NCBI GenBank assembly: GCA_010015675.1
Contig: ML977000.1
Location: forward strand, 667,025 to 704,455
Length of the DNA stretch: 37,431 bases
Direction: 5' to 3'
DNA from: Byssothecium circinans
Taxonomy: Eukaryota > Ascomycota > Dothideomycetes > Pleosporales > Massarinaceae
Made by a program: the position numbers and the translations under genes. Under the pieces are notes generated by a model. It was not told the DNA's origin. It saw nothing but the letters and a program-made list of their open reading frames with translations, and did no database searches. This document shows positions 21,500 through 33,554 of this stretch, one piece after another. Position 1 is the first letter of the stretch. Each line of letters begins with the position of its first letter.

Positions 21500-23182
21500 G
21501 GGAGGCTAGCGCAGATCGCGGGGAAAGCCCGACGCGCCAAGACTCAAGCCAACACGAGAGCATGTGATCTCGGCTAGTGCCGAACTGATACCGCTCCTTT
21601 TCACCTCGCTACAGTATTGACGTCCTCCATCGATCACATTTCGCACATATTCACCCCACGCTGTACCGCTCTTCTGGTAGCCTAAACCGCGATCGCAACC
21701 CTTCCACGACAGGAGCTGCTTCATCGTTGAGAGCTCAACTGCCCCACTGGCCTTTCTCTAACTATGCAACCTCCGCTGCTATCGTCAGGGAGTTGAAAAG
21801 GCGCCCACAGGGAAAATGGCAGTCCCAAAGTCTAGCGCACTTTGCATATGAGCTTCTTCTTTTCGGGCGACAGTGGTCTCGTGGCAGCAATCTTTGGAAT
21901 CGAGAACGTAAGGATTTGCCTCCGGGCACAGACTCACCCGACTTCAGACCGGATGTTCATCGGATATTTTGACGATTATGGTATGAAAGCCCTTCGAATG
22001 CATGGAATGCGAAAACATTGGAGAATAGGTCGACTTTTGCGAGCGTCTCCATCATCGGGTCGGTCCGCAGGATCATCTCCACCGGCCCATCGATTTTCCA
22101 CAATTTATCAATCTAATCCATATGGACGAACAACTCAACTCATGTCAGATAATTGAGAGCAACTGTGGTCGCCCACATGTCTGGCCCGAAGGTGAAGCCT
22201 CATGCAGCAGTTCGCTTTGTCATCGACGCCCATCTTCGACCAAACTAAAACAACATTTCTCAAATCGCTTCCCTGGACAACATGACAGTTGCGACCGCAA
22301 CCACGCACTCCCTCTCATGCATACCAAGGTTTCCAAGACCGCTTTTCTGGGGAAACTTTCAAGCACGCGCGGGCGTGGTCCGGTCCGAGATGACCCGGTG
22401 ACATTGCCGTCCATACTTCGGCCTTCACCCGCTTTGTCAATGTGCGTCTTTTTCCGCCTGGGTAATACTGATTTTGTGGATATCAGGATGCCTGGATTCA
22501 TGTCTGACGCGGGTTTGGGTCGCGATTAGCGCCGCATGGTCGTGAGCGATACCTCCATCCTGCCTCATCCATGATTTATTTCTAGTATTGCCCTTTTTAT
22601 TACTGGGCTGCGATGAGAAGGATCGCCACCCGTCTTCCTACTCAATGTTTCGTTCTCGTATCCTCTTGTTTCAATTACCACCATTCCTACGTCATCAGAG
22701 CAGGCGTCCCAGCGTCCATCTCTTACCACCCACGGCTACACATTTCGCACCCAACGCCACCGACTTCAGGAGCCCATCCTCCTCGCCATCGTGCGAACTT
22801 GATTCTGCCAAAAATCGAGGGTTTGGGTGCAGCTGCTGGCATTATGTTCCATGTCGGCACCGCTCGCACACTGCACGTTTCAAGCCCAACAGCATCCTGC
22901 CAGAGCAATGCTCGGTGCATTAGTGCATACAAGACAATGTAACAAGCAGTGCAGCGGGTGAGGCCGCTAAGCTTTGAGCGACGCGTCCTGTTCCCCAAGA
23001 TGTGTGCATTACGCTGTAGCGCGCCATAAATACTGCTGTGAGGAATCTTACTTCAAGGGCTACTACCCGCTATTCCTCTACATATCTCCCAATTTTCTAA
23101 TCCGCAAACCCGTGTGCAGGAACATACACTTACATTCTGATCAACACGCTGCTGATCGATACTTTACCATTTTGAGTACATC
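21500..23182. other. Long intergenic stretch between divergent genes
   Basis: Its left end may hold a first exon of the exonuclease gene (minus strand, ATG at 21724). The remaining frames on both strands are short, overlapping and low-information (Ser/Pro/His rich), and none shows a domain. It likely contains the promoters of the exonuclease and PEBP-like genes. Confidence 0.4.
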
Positions 23183-23997
23183 ATGCATTACTCTTCGTCT
23201 CTTCTCGTCGCCGCACTGCTTGGTGTTGCACAGGCGCAGACTCCTCCGGGATTCAAGCCAGAAGCCAAGAATAAGTTGGAAGTCATGTTCAACTCTACTT
23301 CCGTCAACAGACCCGGTCAGCTCTTGAGCAAAGCAGGTCAGTTATCTCCAATGGCAAACCTCCCCTCTTCTAACAGAAAACAGCAACTGCCACGCAACCC
23401 CAACTTGCCGTCTCCGGCAACGCAGTCAACAGCGGCGCCACATACGTCTTCGTAATGGTGGATCTCGACGTCCCCGGCCAAGGAACCAACACCACACGCC
23501 GCACACTCCTGCACGCCATGAACACAGGCCTGAAAGCCTCTGCACAAAAAATGGCCGGTGGCGCCGCCCTCCTCACCTCCACCGAGAAAGGACCGGCTGC
23601 GTATATCGGTCCCGGCCCACCAGCCACCGACTCGATACCTCATCGCTACGTCGAGATGCTCTTCGAGCAGCCCGCTGAACTTGCAGTCAAGGCCACAGAC
23701 TTTGCCGACACTTCCGCAAGGTTAAACTTCGACATCAATGCCTTCGCCCAGGAGAACAAGCTAGGCACTCCTCTGGCAGCAAACTTCTTCACTGTCGATG
23801 GGAAGGCGACTGGCGGTGCAGCGACTGGTGGTGCTGCAGCTACCTCGGGATCCCGGGGGGCGGGACCGTCGAGGTCGGGCAGTGCGGGTACGCCGAGGCC
23901 CACGTCTCAACCTTTCACCGGCGCCGCTGCTGGTCCTGTTGATATGTCTTTCGGTCTCGCTGGTGTGCTCGGTGGTCTTGTGCTTGCGGCGTTTTAG
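23183..23997 (+). CDS. Secreted GPI-anchored PEBP-like protein
   Basis: The exons are 23183-23336 and 23384-23997, giving 255 residues. The 47-nt intron (GTCAGT...AACAG) uses the second of two nearby AG sites, which is the one that keeps the frame. A signal peptide (SSLLVAALLGVAQA) comes first. The phosphatidylethanolamine-binding-protein core follows (ATYVFVMVDLDVPGQG, then RTLLHAMNTGL, then a Tyr/Gly/Pro-rich AAYIGPGPPATDSIPHRYV corresponding to the family's GP..P..GxHRY strand). A Gly/Ala/Ser-rich linker (about residues 195-235) and a hydrophobic C-terminal GPI signal (GPVDMSFGLAGVLGGLVLAAF region) end it. The protein probably sits at the cell surface or wall. The ligand is unknown. Confidence 0.85.
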
Positions 23998-24828
23998 ACG
24001 GGGATCCTTTTTGCTTGGAAAGGGAGTTTGGGAAAATCGGGTCATGGCGAAACTTGGTTTGAGAATGCTTTGGGAGCAAAGACTGCCTATCCTATGAACG
24101 CGATGAATTCACGAGCATAACGCATTTGAACTTTGAAGCCTTTTGTCTTCTGGAATGTAAACTATACTTTTTGCGTAGCACGATACCTCACTGTCTTGAC
24201 AAATAGACTTGGGGAAACAGTAACACCGATCAGGTGCTCTGGATCCATCTATTTCAAAACGCCTGGGGCACTTCCATAACATAGATACTAGCTAGCAATA
24301 TCCCAGTTACAGTTTATGTAACATGCGGGTCTGGCCTGAGTCCCAAACCCTGGAACAGTTTGAAACTTTTCTATAAAATTCATAAAATTCATGTTATTCC
24401 CACGCCTGGGGCAGACGTGTTTAGAATAGCCGACGTACGTATGCCATTTCTGTAAATAGAAAAGCTGTAGCGTTGCTGACCCTGCCAAGACAAATGAATA
24501 GAGCCGCAGTGGAGATACCGGTCGCCAAGTGTGTGAATGAGTAAGGACACCATCTCCGTGTTTGATGATGATTTGATATAGTTCGACGATCATGGACGCA
24601 GTGTTAGTGCTCGATCAGAGAAGAAAAGCTCTCCAACGTATTTTCATGCATTTTCTATCAAGTCTATCATGCGATCATGTGTCACGTCATGAGTATGCAT
24701 ACGGCAATGCTGCTAATATACCACGCCATCATCCTTTAACACCATAAAGAGCAAACCCATCAATTTCATCCCGTCACCGTCAATCGTAACCATGAGCCAT
24801 GTAAATGAGAACCACCTGACGCCCACAT
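23998..24828. other. Intergenic stretch between convergent genes
   Basis: This is the 3' flank of the PEBP-like gene (plus) and of the DDX60-like gene (minus). The small frames present have no coding character. It is AT-rich in places, and no repeat or RNA gene was recognised. Confidence 0.4.
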
Positions 24829-27800
24829 TTATGCCCACATAGCCCTGAACTTCGTATCGAACTCCTCCTTCAGAGCTTTGAACGCCTTCAGCACATTCAA
24901 CAGTCCCGTCCCTTCCTCCCAAGCAGGCTTCTCTTCAAGTTGCTTCAGCTCGGCCTCGGTTGCCTTCGCTTTTGCTTCAGCTTCATCCGCCATTTCTTCT
25001 TCATCTGCATCGTCATCCCACGAGTCGGCGACCTTCTTCTTCTTCTTGACCTGAACCGGTAACGCGTTGTGCGCTGCAGGTCCTCTGGAGGCTCCCGACA
25101 TCGTTGAGCCCGTCTCGTAACCTGAGTCGTCGGGAAGGAGCTTGTCTTCCTGAGCCTCTTCGGCATCATCGCCTTCGCCGCGAACGTCGAGCTCAGAGTC
25201 TGAGGAGAGATTCATAAAGTTTGACAAGCTAGTAACAACGGTTGCGAGAACCATGCTGAAGTCATTCAAGACAAACCAGACGTCACCCCGACGAATCCGA
25301 TTCGCAACCGCCAAGGCTTTCACATCGCCATGATTATAGAAGTCGTAGAGGTATGCATTGAGCGGCATGTCGGCTTCATCAGGGTAGAGTCCAACGTACG
25401 GTACCACAGCCTCCTCCAGGAACACTTTCGAGCGGGTTGTTGTGCAGAGGTCGTGGATAGATTCGATGTCACCATCGCCGTAGCCAGATAATGCCACGAA
25501 TGGCGATCGAACAGTTGTCAGAGCACGACGCTTCAGGCCAGAAGGCGAAGAAGTGCTCGAGTTACCACTAATCTTGACATTGGTCAGTGGTAGAGTATCA
25601 TCCGGTTCCTTGAGATGTTGGGTAACGAATGTGCGGACGTAGGCCTTGTAAATTTCCAATGTGGACTGATTGTGGTTGCGGAGCACCTCGGCGGCGCTCT
25701 CAGGCATGCGAGGTAGGAAGACAATCGACGGGCTGCGTTTGACCACATGCTCGACATACTCCTTATCGGCCTGCCTGCAATACTTGCGACCGAAAAGATG
25801 GGACATCGTGAGGATCAGCTCTTGTAGTACCGTTTCCCTGTTGGTATCAATTTTTGTGCACAGCTTGTGGAAGTAGCCGTCCTTGAGTAAGGCATGGAAA
25901 GCGAATGACGAGTTCTCGGTGAAGTACAAGTGGCTAACACAGCCAGCCAGGTTGAGAGGCGCTCCGCGAGAGTCCAAGAGGAACTGCCGGCGCAGATATT
26001 CAATCGAAAAACGAAGGTGATGGAGCACAGTCATCTTGGACTCTTCTCCACCGAGGTAAAGACGCGGTTGGGATAGGAGGGCGTTGACCGCTCGAATGGC
26101 AAAAGGCGAGTCTTTCGATTCATTTAGGAGCGTGAACAGTCGTAGTACCAAGGTAGTTGTGATGGGGAAGTGACCGTTGATGTCTGGCAGGCGGGAGCTA
26201 ATAAGCCTGTGTATCTTGCTCATGGAGATACCATGGAAGACGACATTTCCGAGCATGTCGAAACCACGACGGCCCGCACGACCTGCGGCTTGGCGATAAT
26301 TGAGTGCTGTCAAGAACACCGAGTCGCCAGAGAAGACGACAGTCTTACAAGGCATGTTGATACCGAGCGCTAGCGTACCGGTGGCCACAACGACTCTGAG
26401 ATATCCGCGACGGAACAACATCTCGCAAACCTGTCGATACTTTCGGTTCAGACCAGCATGATGGACACCAATACCCCTTCGCAAGGCAAGAATCAGCCAC
26501 TCAGGTACATCGCGCCGAACGAGTTCCTTTTCGTAAACGTCCAATTCTTCTCGTGAAAGTTTCCTGTTATCGGCAAAGTGGAATCGGTCAACTGGTCGCT
26601 CGGGATCGAATGAGGCCCATGGGTTAGCTTCGTTGTTGGCACCGTCGCGAGCGATATCTTCCTTGGTGAGGCCATCCTCATCATTGCCTTTCTTCTTAGA
26701 CAGCTTGGGAGGGTTACGCTTATTTGCTTTTGCCATAATCGCCTTGTACTCTTCCCATTTCTTGAGGTCCGACTTCCACTTCGGGCTCGTCTCCTTCCAT
26801 TTAGTCTCCGCTGTCTCCAACTGCCTCATCAAAGTCTCGCATATCCGCTCGCAGAGCCCACGGTCGTAGTTGAAGATGATTCCAGGAAGAGCATCCTGTT
26901 CTTGTAATCTGACAAGCAATGGGAGAATACTCTCAGCGTCGTAACTGTCCTCCGGCTCATCCTCGTCGCTGATATCAGTGGCATTCTCACCATCGCTCTT
27001 CACAACAGCGGCGCTATCTCCGTTCGACTTGGCATTCGACCTGTGCAAAGAGCTGCTCAGATCCTTCACAACCTCCTCGAAGGGGGATTCATGGTCTGCC
27101 ATCCAATTTCGAAGCACGGCCTTCAGGGAATTTTCCCACTTGATGATATCCAACTTCTTCACAATAGTAGGAAGTGCAGCTGTGGGATCCAAGCTCTTAT
27201 CCACAGGATATTCGTTAGTCTGGTGTTTCACCATGGTCTGCCAAAGGGTCAAACAATCGCGGGCCTCCAGGCTGAGATCATTTGGAATGCCTCGGGAACG
27301 ATTGACCAAGCTCGTCACCGGATGTAGGAAAGTGAACGCATCGCAATCGTCAAGACCCAGCCTAGCAAATGCGCGGCTCTCTGGGAGGCCCTGGAAGTCG
27401 CCCTTGGGGCCAGGCGTGTATACGAATTTTCGTAGATCAGAATACCTGTGTGGATGCTGTACCATGATGAGGTCGTTACCGACTGCTTTCTGCGTTGATG
27501 TAAGCCAGGCGCTAAACTCATCAGGGTTGCCAATCGTTGCAGAAAGCGCGATAATCGGACAAGGAGCCATCAGCAAGAGCTGTTCCCAAATCAACCCGTC
27601 ATCAGCTTGGCCAATGCAGTGAACTTCATCGAAGATCACCCACTTTACGCGTTTCGACCAAGAGTTAGCATTTGATGGAGCCATGAGCATTATTTGGAGG
27701 ATATGAGGTACGGTGACCAGGATCTGACATCCTGTTGGGTTGTTGATCCGATAATCTCTCGTATGTATGCCCCAGACGCTGTTGCCCCCATACTTGTACG

Positions 27801-30393
27801 ATTTTGAGAAACGACCCTGAACTTCGGCAGCGATTTGGTTGACCAGTGCTTTGGTGGGAGCAACGTAAACGAGAATATCGTCATCCGGAGATTCGAGCAC
27901 CTGTTTCATCGCGTAGAACGATATAAAAGTCTTTCCGGCTGAGGTAGGGGCGACTACCAGGAGACTTCGCTTGGCATCAATCTCGTCGAGCACCTTCCGC
28001 TGCCATGCGTCCGGCTCAAAGGGCACACGAGGATCCGGCGCCGAATCCATGCTTCGATCGAGGTAGGGTCCACAATGAACTAACTGGAAGTTATTGAGCG
28101 ACGTGGGCAAGGCCAACGACACACCGGAAATGTCTGATAGCACGAAGTTGAACGCCAGTGGTCTATCTCCTTCGGGAGACGCAATGGAAAGCTTGGGCAG
28201 CCCAAGTTCTTTAAAGGTCTTGTCAAGACAGCCCGCGATAGTCTTTGTGATTGGGCGACGAAGCCTAGAGAAGGTATTGAGCGAGTCGTAGACGAGGGCT
28301 GCAATATGCTGGTTCTTTTCCTTGTCTGCATTTTTGCACGCCGCTACCCACATGCTGAGCTGGGTATTGAGTAAGTACAGTTGCACCTCAGCTTCCAGAA
28401 CATTGCGCTTAAACTCTGAATTGAGTGTGGTCAGGTATTGTTTTGCTTTCTGGAACCGAACAATGGCGGTGGGTTCTTTCTCCAGGTTGTTGCAGGTCAG
28501 CCGCCAACCTTGGGCTACTGTCTCCGAGGAAGCTTCATCTTTTTTGCTCTTGTCTTTGGCAATCTGAGCCAGCATAGCATCCTTTCTTGATGGTGCGCCC
28601 TTCTTGGCACCTTTAGGATTCGCCTTTTGCGCCGGCTTTTGTTTCGTATTCTCGATTTCCCTCTTCTCTGGCTTTCCACCAGGCGTAATGATTTCAGGGT
28701 CGAGGCTTTTGCCGACGGCATTTGTAAGGCTGGCAGCGTAGGTGGTCATCTCAGCCATGAAGAACTGATTGCGCCTTAGAGTCTTCTTCATTTGCTTCGC
28801 GTTGAGTGCAACCTGGTCTTCTCGAATCTTCGGGTCCATTGGCCGCCGGCTATTGTGCCAGTGCGACACTTCCCTAAAGATTTGAGATGCCGTAGCTGGT
28901 GCGACCTCTCCAGATCGATCGACGGCTAGTTGAATTGGCGCTAGATGAGGATCGAAGACGCTGTTAGAGAACGGGAGAACAGCGTAAGATGCAGATGCAT
29001 CCGGTGTAGCAGAGACAGGTGATTGGGAACCTTCTTATATTCTGTTAGCCGTATAACTCGTGGGATGCCATGGATTTCCAACGTACCTCGCTCCTGGTCA
29101 AAAACCTTATCGTCTCCCACATGACCCGCCCCTGAAGAAGCCATTGCTCTCACAAGCGAACTATAAGTCGCGTTCCGACCGACAGACTTATTCTGGAGGC
29201 AAGCTGCAAGAAGACGTCCGTCGACTAGGTCCGCTACATCGCATGTGCATTGCCATGTGGTCATGTTCGCAGCCCATTCTTCAGATGAAAGCACCACAGA
29301 CGCCTCTTCGCAAAACTCTTGTAGCGACTCGCAAGCATCTTCATCAAGCTTACCGGCGTCGACAAGGCGTGCAGAAAGATGGAGCTCTGAGATCAACGCC
29401 ATGTGTCGCAGAAAAGCATCGACAAACTCTTCGGTGATATCCTCGCCATGCCTGAGTGCCGAAAGCACTAGAAGTGACACGTATTGGCGTTCTGTTAATT
29501 GATTCTCGCTGTCGCCGTTCATTTTGTCCCAGAAGGAACGCTTCAGGTAGTTCGGCCGCGGTTCGTCGATCTCCTCGCTTGTGAAATCGATCTAAAATTT
29601 GTTAGCCAAATTCTAGAAGAGGACTGGAAATGGATGGATCCGGAGTGCTATTTACCGTCGCTAGAATACCACTGTCTACATGACGGTTCTCGAGAACGTT
29701 CGTGATGACCTTCGTGTCCTGGAAATGAATTCCATTCATCAGTGCAATGCTCATACCGCCAGCGATGAACCAGTGAATGAATTCACGGAAAGCCTTCTTG
29801 GTCTCGAGTTCTTTCTGGTGAGCTTCATCGTGGATCTCATCCTCTAACGCATCGAGGTGCTTGGCCAGCATATGCCTCTTGCGCAAAACACCCGGAGAGG
29901 CGCCATCGTGTGCAAGCACGAAGAAGAAATCCGTGGCTTGCAGATACTCAGTAAAATTATTTGAAGTGACAGAAGGAAAGACATTGATTTCGATGTCTGG
30001 ATGGGTGGTCTTCAGATTCGCGCGGAGGTGGCGAATGATGGCGGCCCGAGCGAGAAGATATTTCTCCTCACTACCTTCCGGAGCGAATGACGGCACGCAA
30101 ATGTCGCGATACTGGTGGAAGAAGACTATGTGGAAATGGCATCGCCGGGAGACCAGATCTCGCAAGAAATGCTCGACTGCCCAGGTGGCATGAAGTAATT
30201 GGAAGCCTTCGCTGAAGTCGAGGTGCTCGTCGGAGAAGCAGTGAAGGAGAAGGGAGTTGCCGTCCACGAGGAATAACTCGTTACCGACGTAGTCTCCAAC
30301 AAGGTCAATGCGCCTGGAGTAGACCTTGGAGTACCACGTAAGGATGGGTGGCTGCCCCGCGTTGGGCGAGGATCCGGTCTTGGTGCCCGACAT
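24829..30393 (-). CDS. DDX60-like Ski2-family DExH RNA helicase
   Basis: The exons are 30393-29656, 29591-29087 and 29033-24829, giving 1815 residues. The introns of 64 nt (GTAAAT...TTTTAG) and 53 nt (GTACGT...ATAAG) keep the frame. The N-terminus (about residues 25-150: NELFLVDGNSLLLHC, HFHIVFFHQYRDI) resembles the PIN-like domain of DDX60 proteins. The helicase core has motif I APTSAGKTF (about 778), a PTKALV motif Ia, motif II FDEVHC (about 883), motif III LSATIG, and motif VI QAAGRAGRRGFD (about 1332). A Ski2-type insertion and C-terminal helical region end in an acidic/Lys-rich tail. DDX60 proteins are RNA helicases linked to antiviral sensing and decay in animals; the role in fungi is not established. 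All motifs are intact. The gene is among the best-preserved in the window. Confidence 0.9.
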
Positions 30394-30926
30394 GTCGCTC
30401 AAGCTCTGTTGAGTGAGATGTGGAGAGTCGTGATGGAGCAGGCTAGCATAGCAATCGATTCTGGAGAATTCGACTGCTGCTGAATGAGGCTTCCTGCACG
30501 AGAGTGTTCATTTGGAAGTCTGCCTGGTGGGGTTTGCCTTTGCCTGCCAAGAAACTAGGCAAGTGCGCGCTAGGCCGGAAAGAGCAATTTTAGCGAGTTC
30601 CGCATTCCGCGGTGCGTGAGTGAGGTCGTACCGTTGTGCGATACTTTCCTCCTTCATCGATATTCCATTTCCCTTTTGTTTGTATGGAAAAGCACGTCGA
30701 TGACCAGATATCTGAACCATTCCTACGTGTGTCTTATCGGCCAAGTACCATACTGAACGTGCGACAAGTGTCATTTTTGCCCGCGTATGTAGATAAGAGA
30801 TGTCCCACGGTAAACGGAACCAGGAAATGTGCGGGTTTCAGCAGGGTAACATTGTTGCGTTGCACAATTCTCTTGCAGTATCAAATACAATCTCATTTCG
30901 CAAGTAGTCAAGTTACAATTACCAAC
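30394..30926. other. Intergenic stretch
   Basis: This is the promoter region of the DDX60-like gene and 3' flank of the CE1 esterase gene, both on the minus strand. The plus-strand frame here is antisense and lacks domains. Confidence 0.4.
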
Positions 30927-31877
30927 TCAATCATAGTCTCCCCTCCTCGAAGTCCTAGAAAAACACGACGAATATTTCGAGCTATCACAAGCCAAATCAA
31001 AGTAACTCATCACCAAATCCGCCTGGTTCGGAATATCATGCGACACACCCGCCGCCTCATATGCCTCAAACTTCGGCCCATACCTATACCTAGTCCAGCC
31101 CTTCAGCGGCGTATCCTTTGTCGTCTCCTTCGGCGTGTCGCTGACGCCAAAGACGCTCGTCCATTGCTTGATTTCTTCCTTCAAGTTCTGCGGGTACAGC
31201 ACCGTATCGGCAGTTCCGTGGAGGACCTGCAGCTTCGGTCGGTATCTAGTGTATCCAGGATAAGCGCTCTTGACTAGAGCCGCCCACTCGCTCCCGTTCT
31301 TGATGATTTTTCCAGTTGCGCATGCGTCGCTCCATACTCCATACCCATCAGCGGCGTAACAGCCAAACGCTACACCGGCCCATGCACTTCCTGCGGCGAA
31401 AACATCCGGATATGACCCAACGAGGACGTTCGTCATCATTGCTCCTGAGCTCGTTCCGGTGACGAATACACGATTTTTATCTCCGCCGTACTTTTGAAGC
31501 GTCCATCTCACCATGCTCACGATACCCAAAGCGTCGCCACCTCCATCGTGCGTCAGGGAAGCATTGCTGCTGACGTCCCAGCAGTGGTCCTCTTTGTTGG
31601 GAGAATCTGGGTAGATGGAGATAAAGCCGTATTGATCGCCTAGTGAAGCGTATGGTCGGCCTCTAAATGCGTCTTGCCCAGTCCCATGGCACCAGTGCGG
31701 AACGACGAGGATTGGTGGATTTGCTCGAAGGGTTTTCGGTACGTAGATGTAGAAGGAAACGTTTCGTGGATTTGGCCCGAAGTTTGTGGTGATTTGCGTT
31801 AGGTTCGAAGAGAGTTGCTGTGCGGAAGTTGATGCTGCGAGTAGGCCTGCGGCAAGAAATGATTTGAAGGAGACCAT
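30927..31877 (-). CDS. Secreted CE1-type acetylxylan/feruloyl esterase
   Basis: A single-exon frame of 316 residues. A signal peptide (MVSFKSFLAAGLLAASTSA) is followed by a carbohydrate esterase family 1 / PHB-depolymerase-like fold. The catalytic Ser is in GTSSGAM (S143), the Asp in HGTADTVL (D224) and the His in GVSHDIP (H280). LVVPHWCHGTGQDAF has the position of the oxyanion loop. The family removes acetyl or feruloyl groups from plant xylan outside the cell. There is no carbohydrate-binding module. The start at 31877 is the first ATG and leads directly into the signal peptide. The neighbouring genes show no functional link. Confidence 0.9.
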   Translation of the reverse strand: MVSFKSFLAAGLLAASTSAQQLSSNLTQITTNFGPNPRNVSFYIYVPKTLRANPPILVVPHWCHGTGQDAFRGRPYASLGDQYGFISIYPDSPNKEDHCWDVSSNASLTHDGGGDALGIVSMVRWTLQKYGGDKNRVFVTGTSSGAMMTNVLVGSYPDVFAAGSAWAGVAFGCYAADGYGVWSDACATGKIIKNGSEWAALVKSAYPGYTRYRPKLQVLHGTADTVLYPQNLKEEIKQWTSVFGVSDTPKETTKDTPLKGWTRYRYGPKFEAYEAAGVSHDIPNQADLVMSYFDLACDSSKYSSCFSRTSRRGDYD

Positions 31878-32500
31878 GATGCTATGCAATAGTGGAAATG
31901 CTGAACACGGTGGATTGATTAACCATTTTATTTAAGTTCGCCTCCCTACGCTAACGGAATAACCATGGTACATCCATCTACTTCTCCAATTAATATGAAT
32001 ACCAGGCCCATCCAGGTCACTCTCCTGGTGGCGAAGCGAGATCGTTGCGTAGTCGTGGGAACGCGTGCAGTGGGTTTTATTCCGCCATGCCCCTTTCAAC
32101 GCGGAGGGCTCGGAACGATGGATAATAAATGAAATTCTAGGGTCGATATGCACAAGGGTATGTAGCCTCTAGTGCATTTTCTCTATTACTTGTCTTGTTC
32201 GTGGAAGATTATCGATCTTTCAAATAGGACATGGCTGCGCACAATATACAACGTGGAAAAAAATATTCACATCTCATGAGCTACCATGGTACATAGATCT
32301 TGGTCTCTCCTCGTGACCTCCTAGAACGCCAATCTCAATGTCATCATCCTAGGTTCTTCGACCCGGCAACCCCCTCTCACGAATACCCTGATTCATATCG
32401 TCTGCTTTCTTATTATCGTGGTTATCCTTCATTATAGGGTAAGCGTATCCCAATAACAGCAGTCACCCTCCAAAGCCTCTCAACAGGGCAACAACGACTT
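31878..32500. other. Intergenic, promoter of the CE1 esterase gene
   Basis: Immediately upstream of the esterase gene, TTTTATTTAAG at about 31926-31936 could act as a TATA-like site on the minus strand. Further out nothing supportable was seen. Confidence 0.35.
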
Positions 32501-32627
32501 GTTAACTACCTTCTAAACCCCATTTAACAACCTTGAAAGAAGCCTGACAGAGTTTCTAATCTAGAAAGTAAACTAAACAGTCTATCTTACAGGCTGTTAA
32601 GTGGGTGTTTTAAGGTATGCGGTTACC
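32501..32627. repeat. Degenerate inverted repeat, possible old MITE
   Basis: The left arm at about 32501-32534 (including CCCATTTAACAACCT) pairs imperfectly with the right arm at about 32591-32627 (AGGCTGTTAAGTGGG). The gap between them is roughly 56 bp of AT-rich sequence. Most mismatches look like transitions. It overlaps the 3' end of the CorA-like pseudogene. It could be a RIP-worn MITE or chance. Confidence 0.4.
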
Positions 32628-33540
32628 TATAATGTTCTCCTCGCTGTCGTGGTCCAGTGGCTTCGGACTCCAAAACGGCATTTATGATATATGGCCCGAA
32701 TGCTGCGCCAAGAGCAATGGCAGATAGCGCAATACTGATTGGGACTATGCGAACGGTATCAGACCTCGTACGTATCAATGCATCTAGAAAGGCACACATA
32801 CACATGCTAGTAAAGATCTTGTGCAGGCCCACTAGCGAACCATCGGCGAGCTCAGTAACACTTATGCCAAAAACGGAGCTCAGAAAACTGAGAGGAAGCT
32901 TGACATGCGAAAAGATTAGCTTGCGAAAATTCAGGAGTGCATAGGTATAGGGGTGACGCGAGGTGACTTACGAAGATGATTGTTATAATGGTGAAGGTAA
33001 TGACCACCTGATTCCGCCGCGCACTGTGCTCTGTCTGCTTCAGTTGTGCCGTTTGAAGCGACTATCCGATGTATCCTTGGTTCAACGCTACTCCGACATC
33101 TTCCCCTACATATTGGTATCTATAACGTACCATTTCGCTGACTTCTTTCGCCTGTGTTGAAAGACCCTGCACTCTGTTCCGATACTTCACCCCCATTGGA
33201 AAAAAAATTAATGCTTGCGGGATTGAACGGAGATCCAAAAGTTCCAGACTAGCTAACTGATTTGAGATACGCGGGTTGTCCAAGATAGATTTCTGGTTGA
33301 TGAAATCGAGAACGTCTCTGAAGGTGAGGGCGATGGTAGCTAGTGTTTCCTTGGTGAGGGGAGAATATGGGATCGTGAGCAGAGCGGAAACATGTTGGGT
33401 GACAGTCGAGGGAAGGGCGAGGTTGCCGACGTATCTTTCGCTGAACGGAGGTCAAATGAACTTGCGATCGTGTAGGAATTGGGTGGTATTGTACAATTTT
33501 CCTACAATGAAGGGCGTAGGGCGCCACATTTGAAGACGAC
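32623..33540 (-). pseudogene. Truncated CorA-like metal-ion channel pseudogene
   Basis: The C-terminal half of a fungal CorA-like Mg2+ transporter. A cytosolic helical part (about 33450-33000) leads into the first membrane helix (FTIITIIF), which is joined across a 73-nt intron (32971-32899, GTAAGT...CAAG) to LPLSFLSSVFGISVTEL, the usual 'LPLSF-x-x-S-x-FG' region. A second hydrophobic segment (VPISIALSAIALGAAFGPYI) follows, and the frame ends at 32623. The same frame is cut by TGA at 33452-33454 and TAG at 33062-33064. The N-terminal part of the family is absent. The remnant starts only about 15-25 bases downstream of the stop of the next minus-strand gene. The TAG fits a Gln (CAG) position, and the TGA could be from CGA. 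Confidence 0.7.
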
Positions 33541-33554
33541 GTGCATGTCGCGGC

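Noticed and set aside
26978..27622. Plus-strand 214-codon frame
   Set aside because: Antisense shadow of the DDX60-like helicase coding sequence.
30636..31277. Plus-strand 213-codon frame
   Set aside because: Mostly antisense to the CE1 esterase; Arg/Ser-rich without domain.
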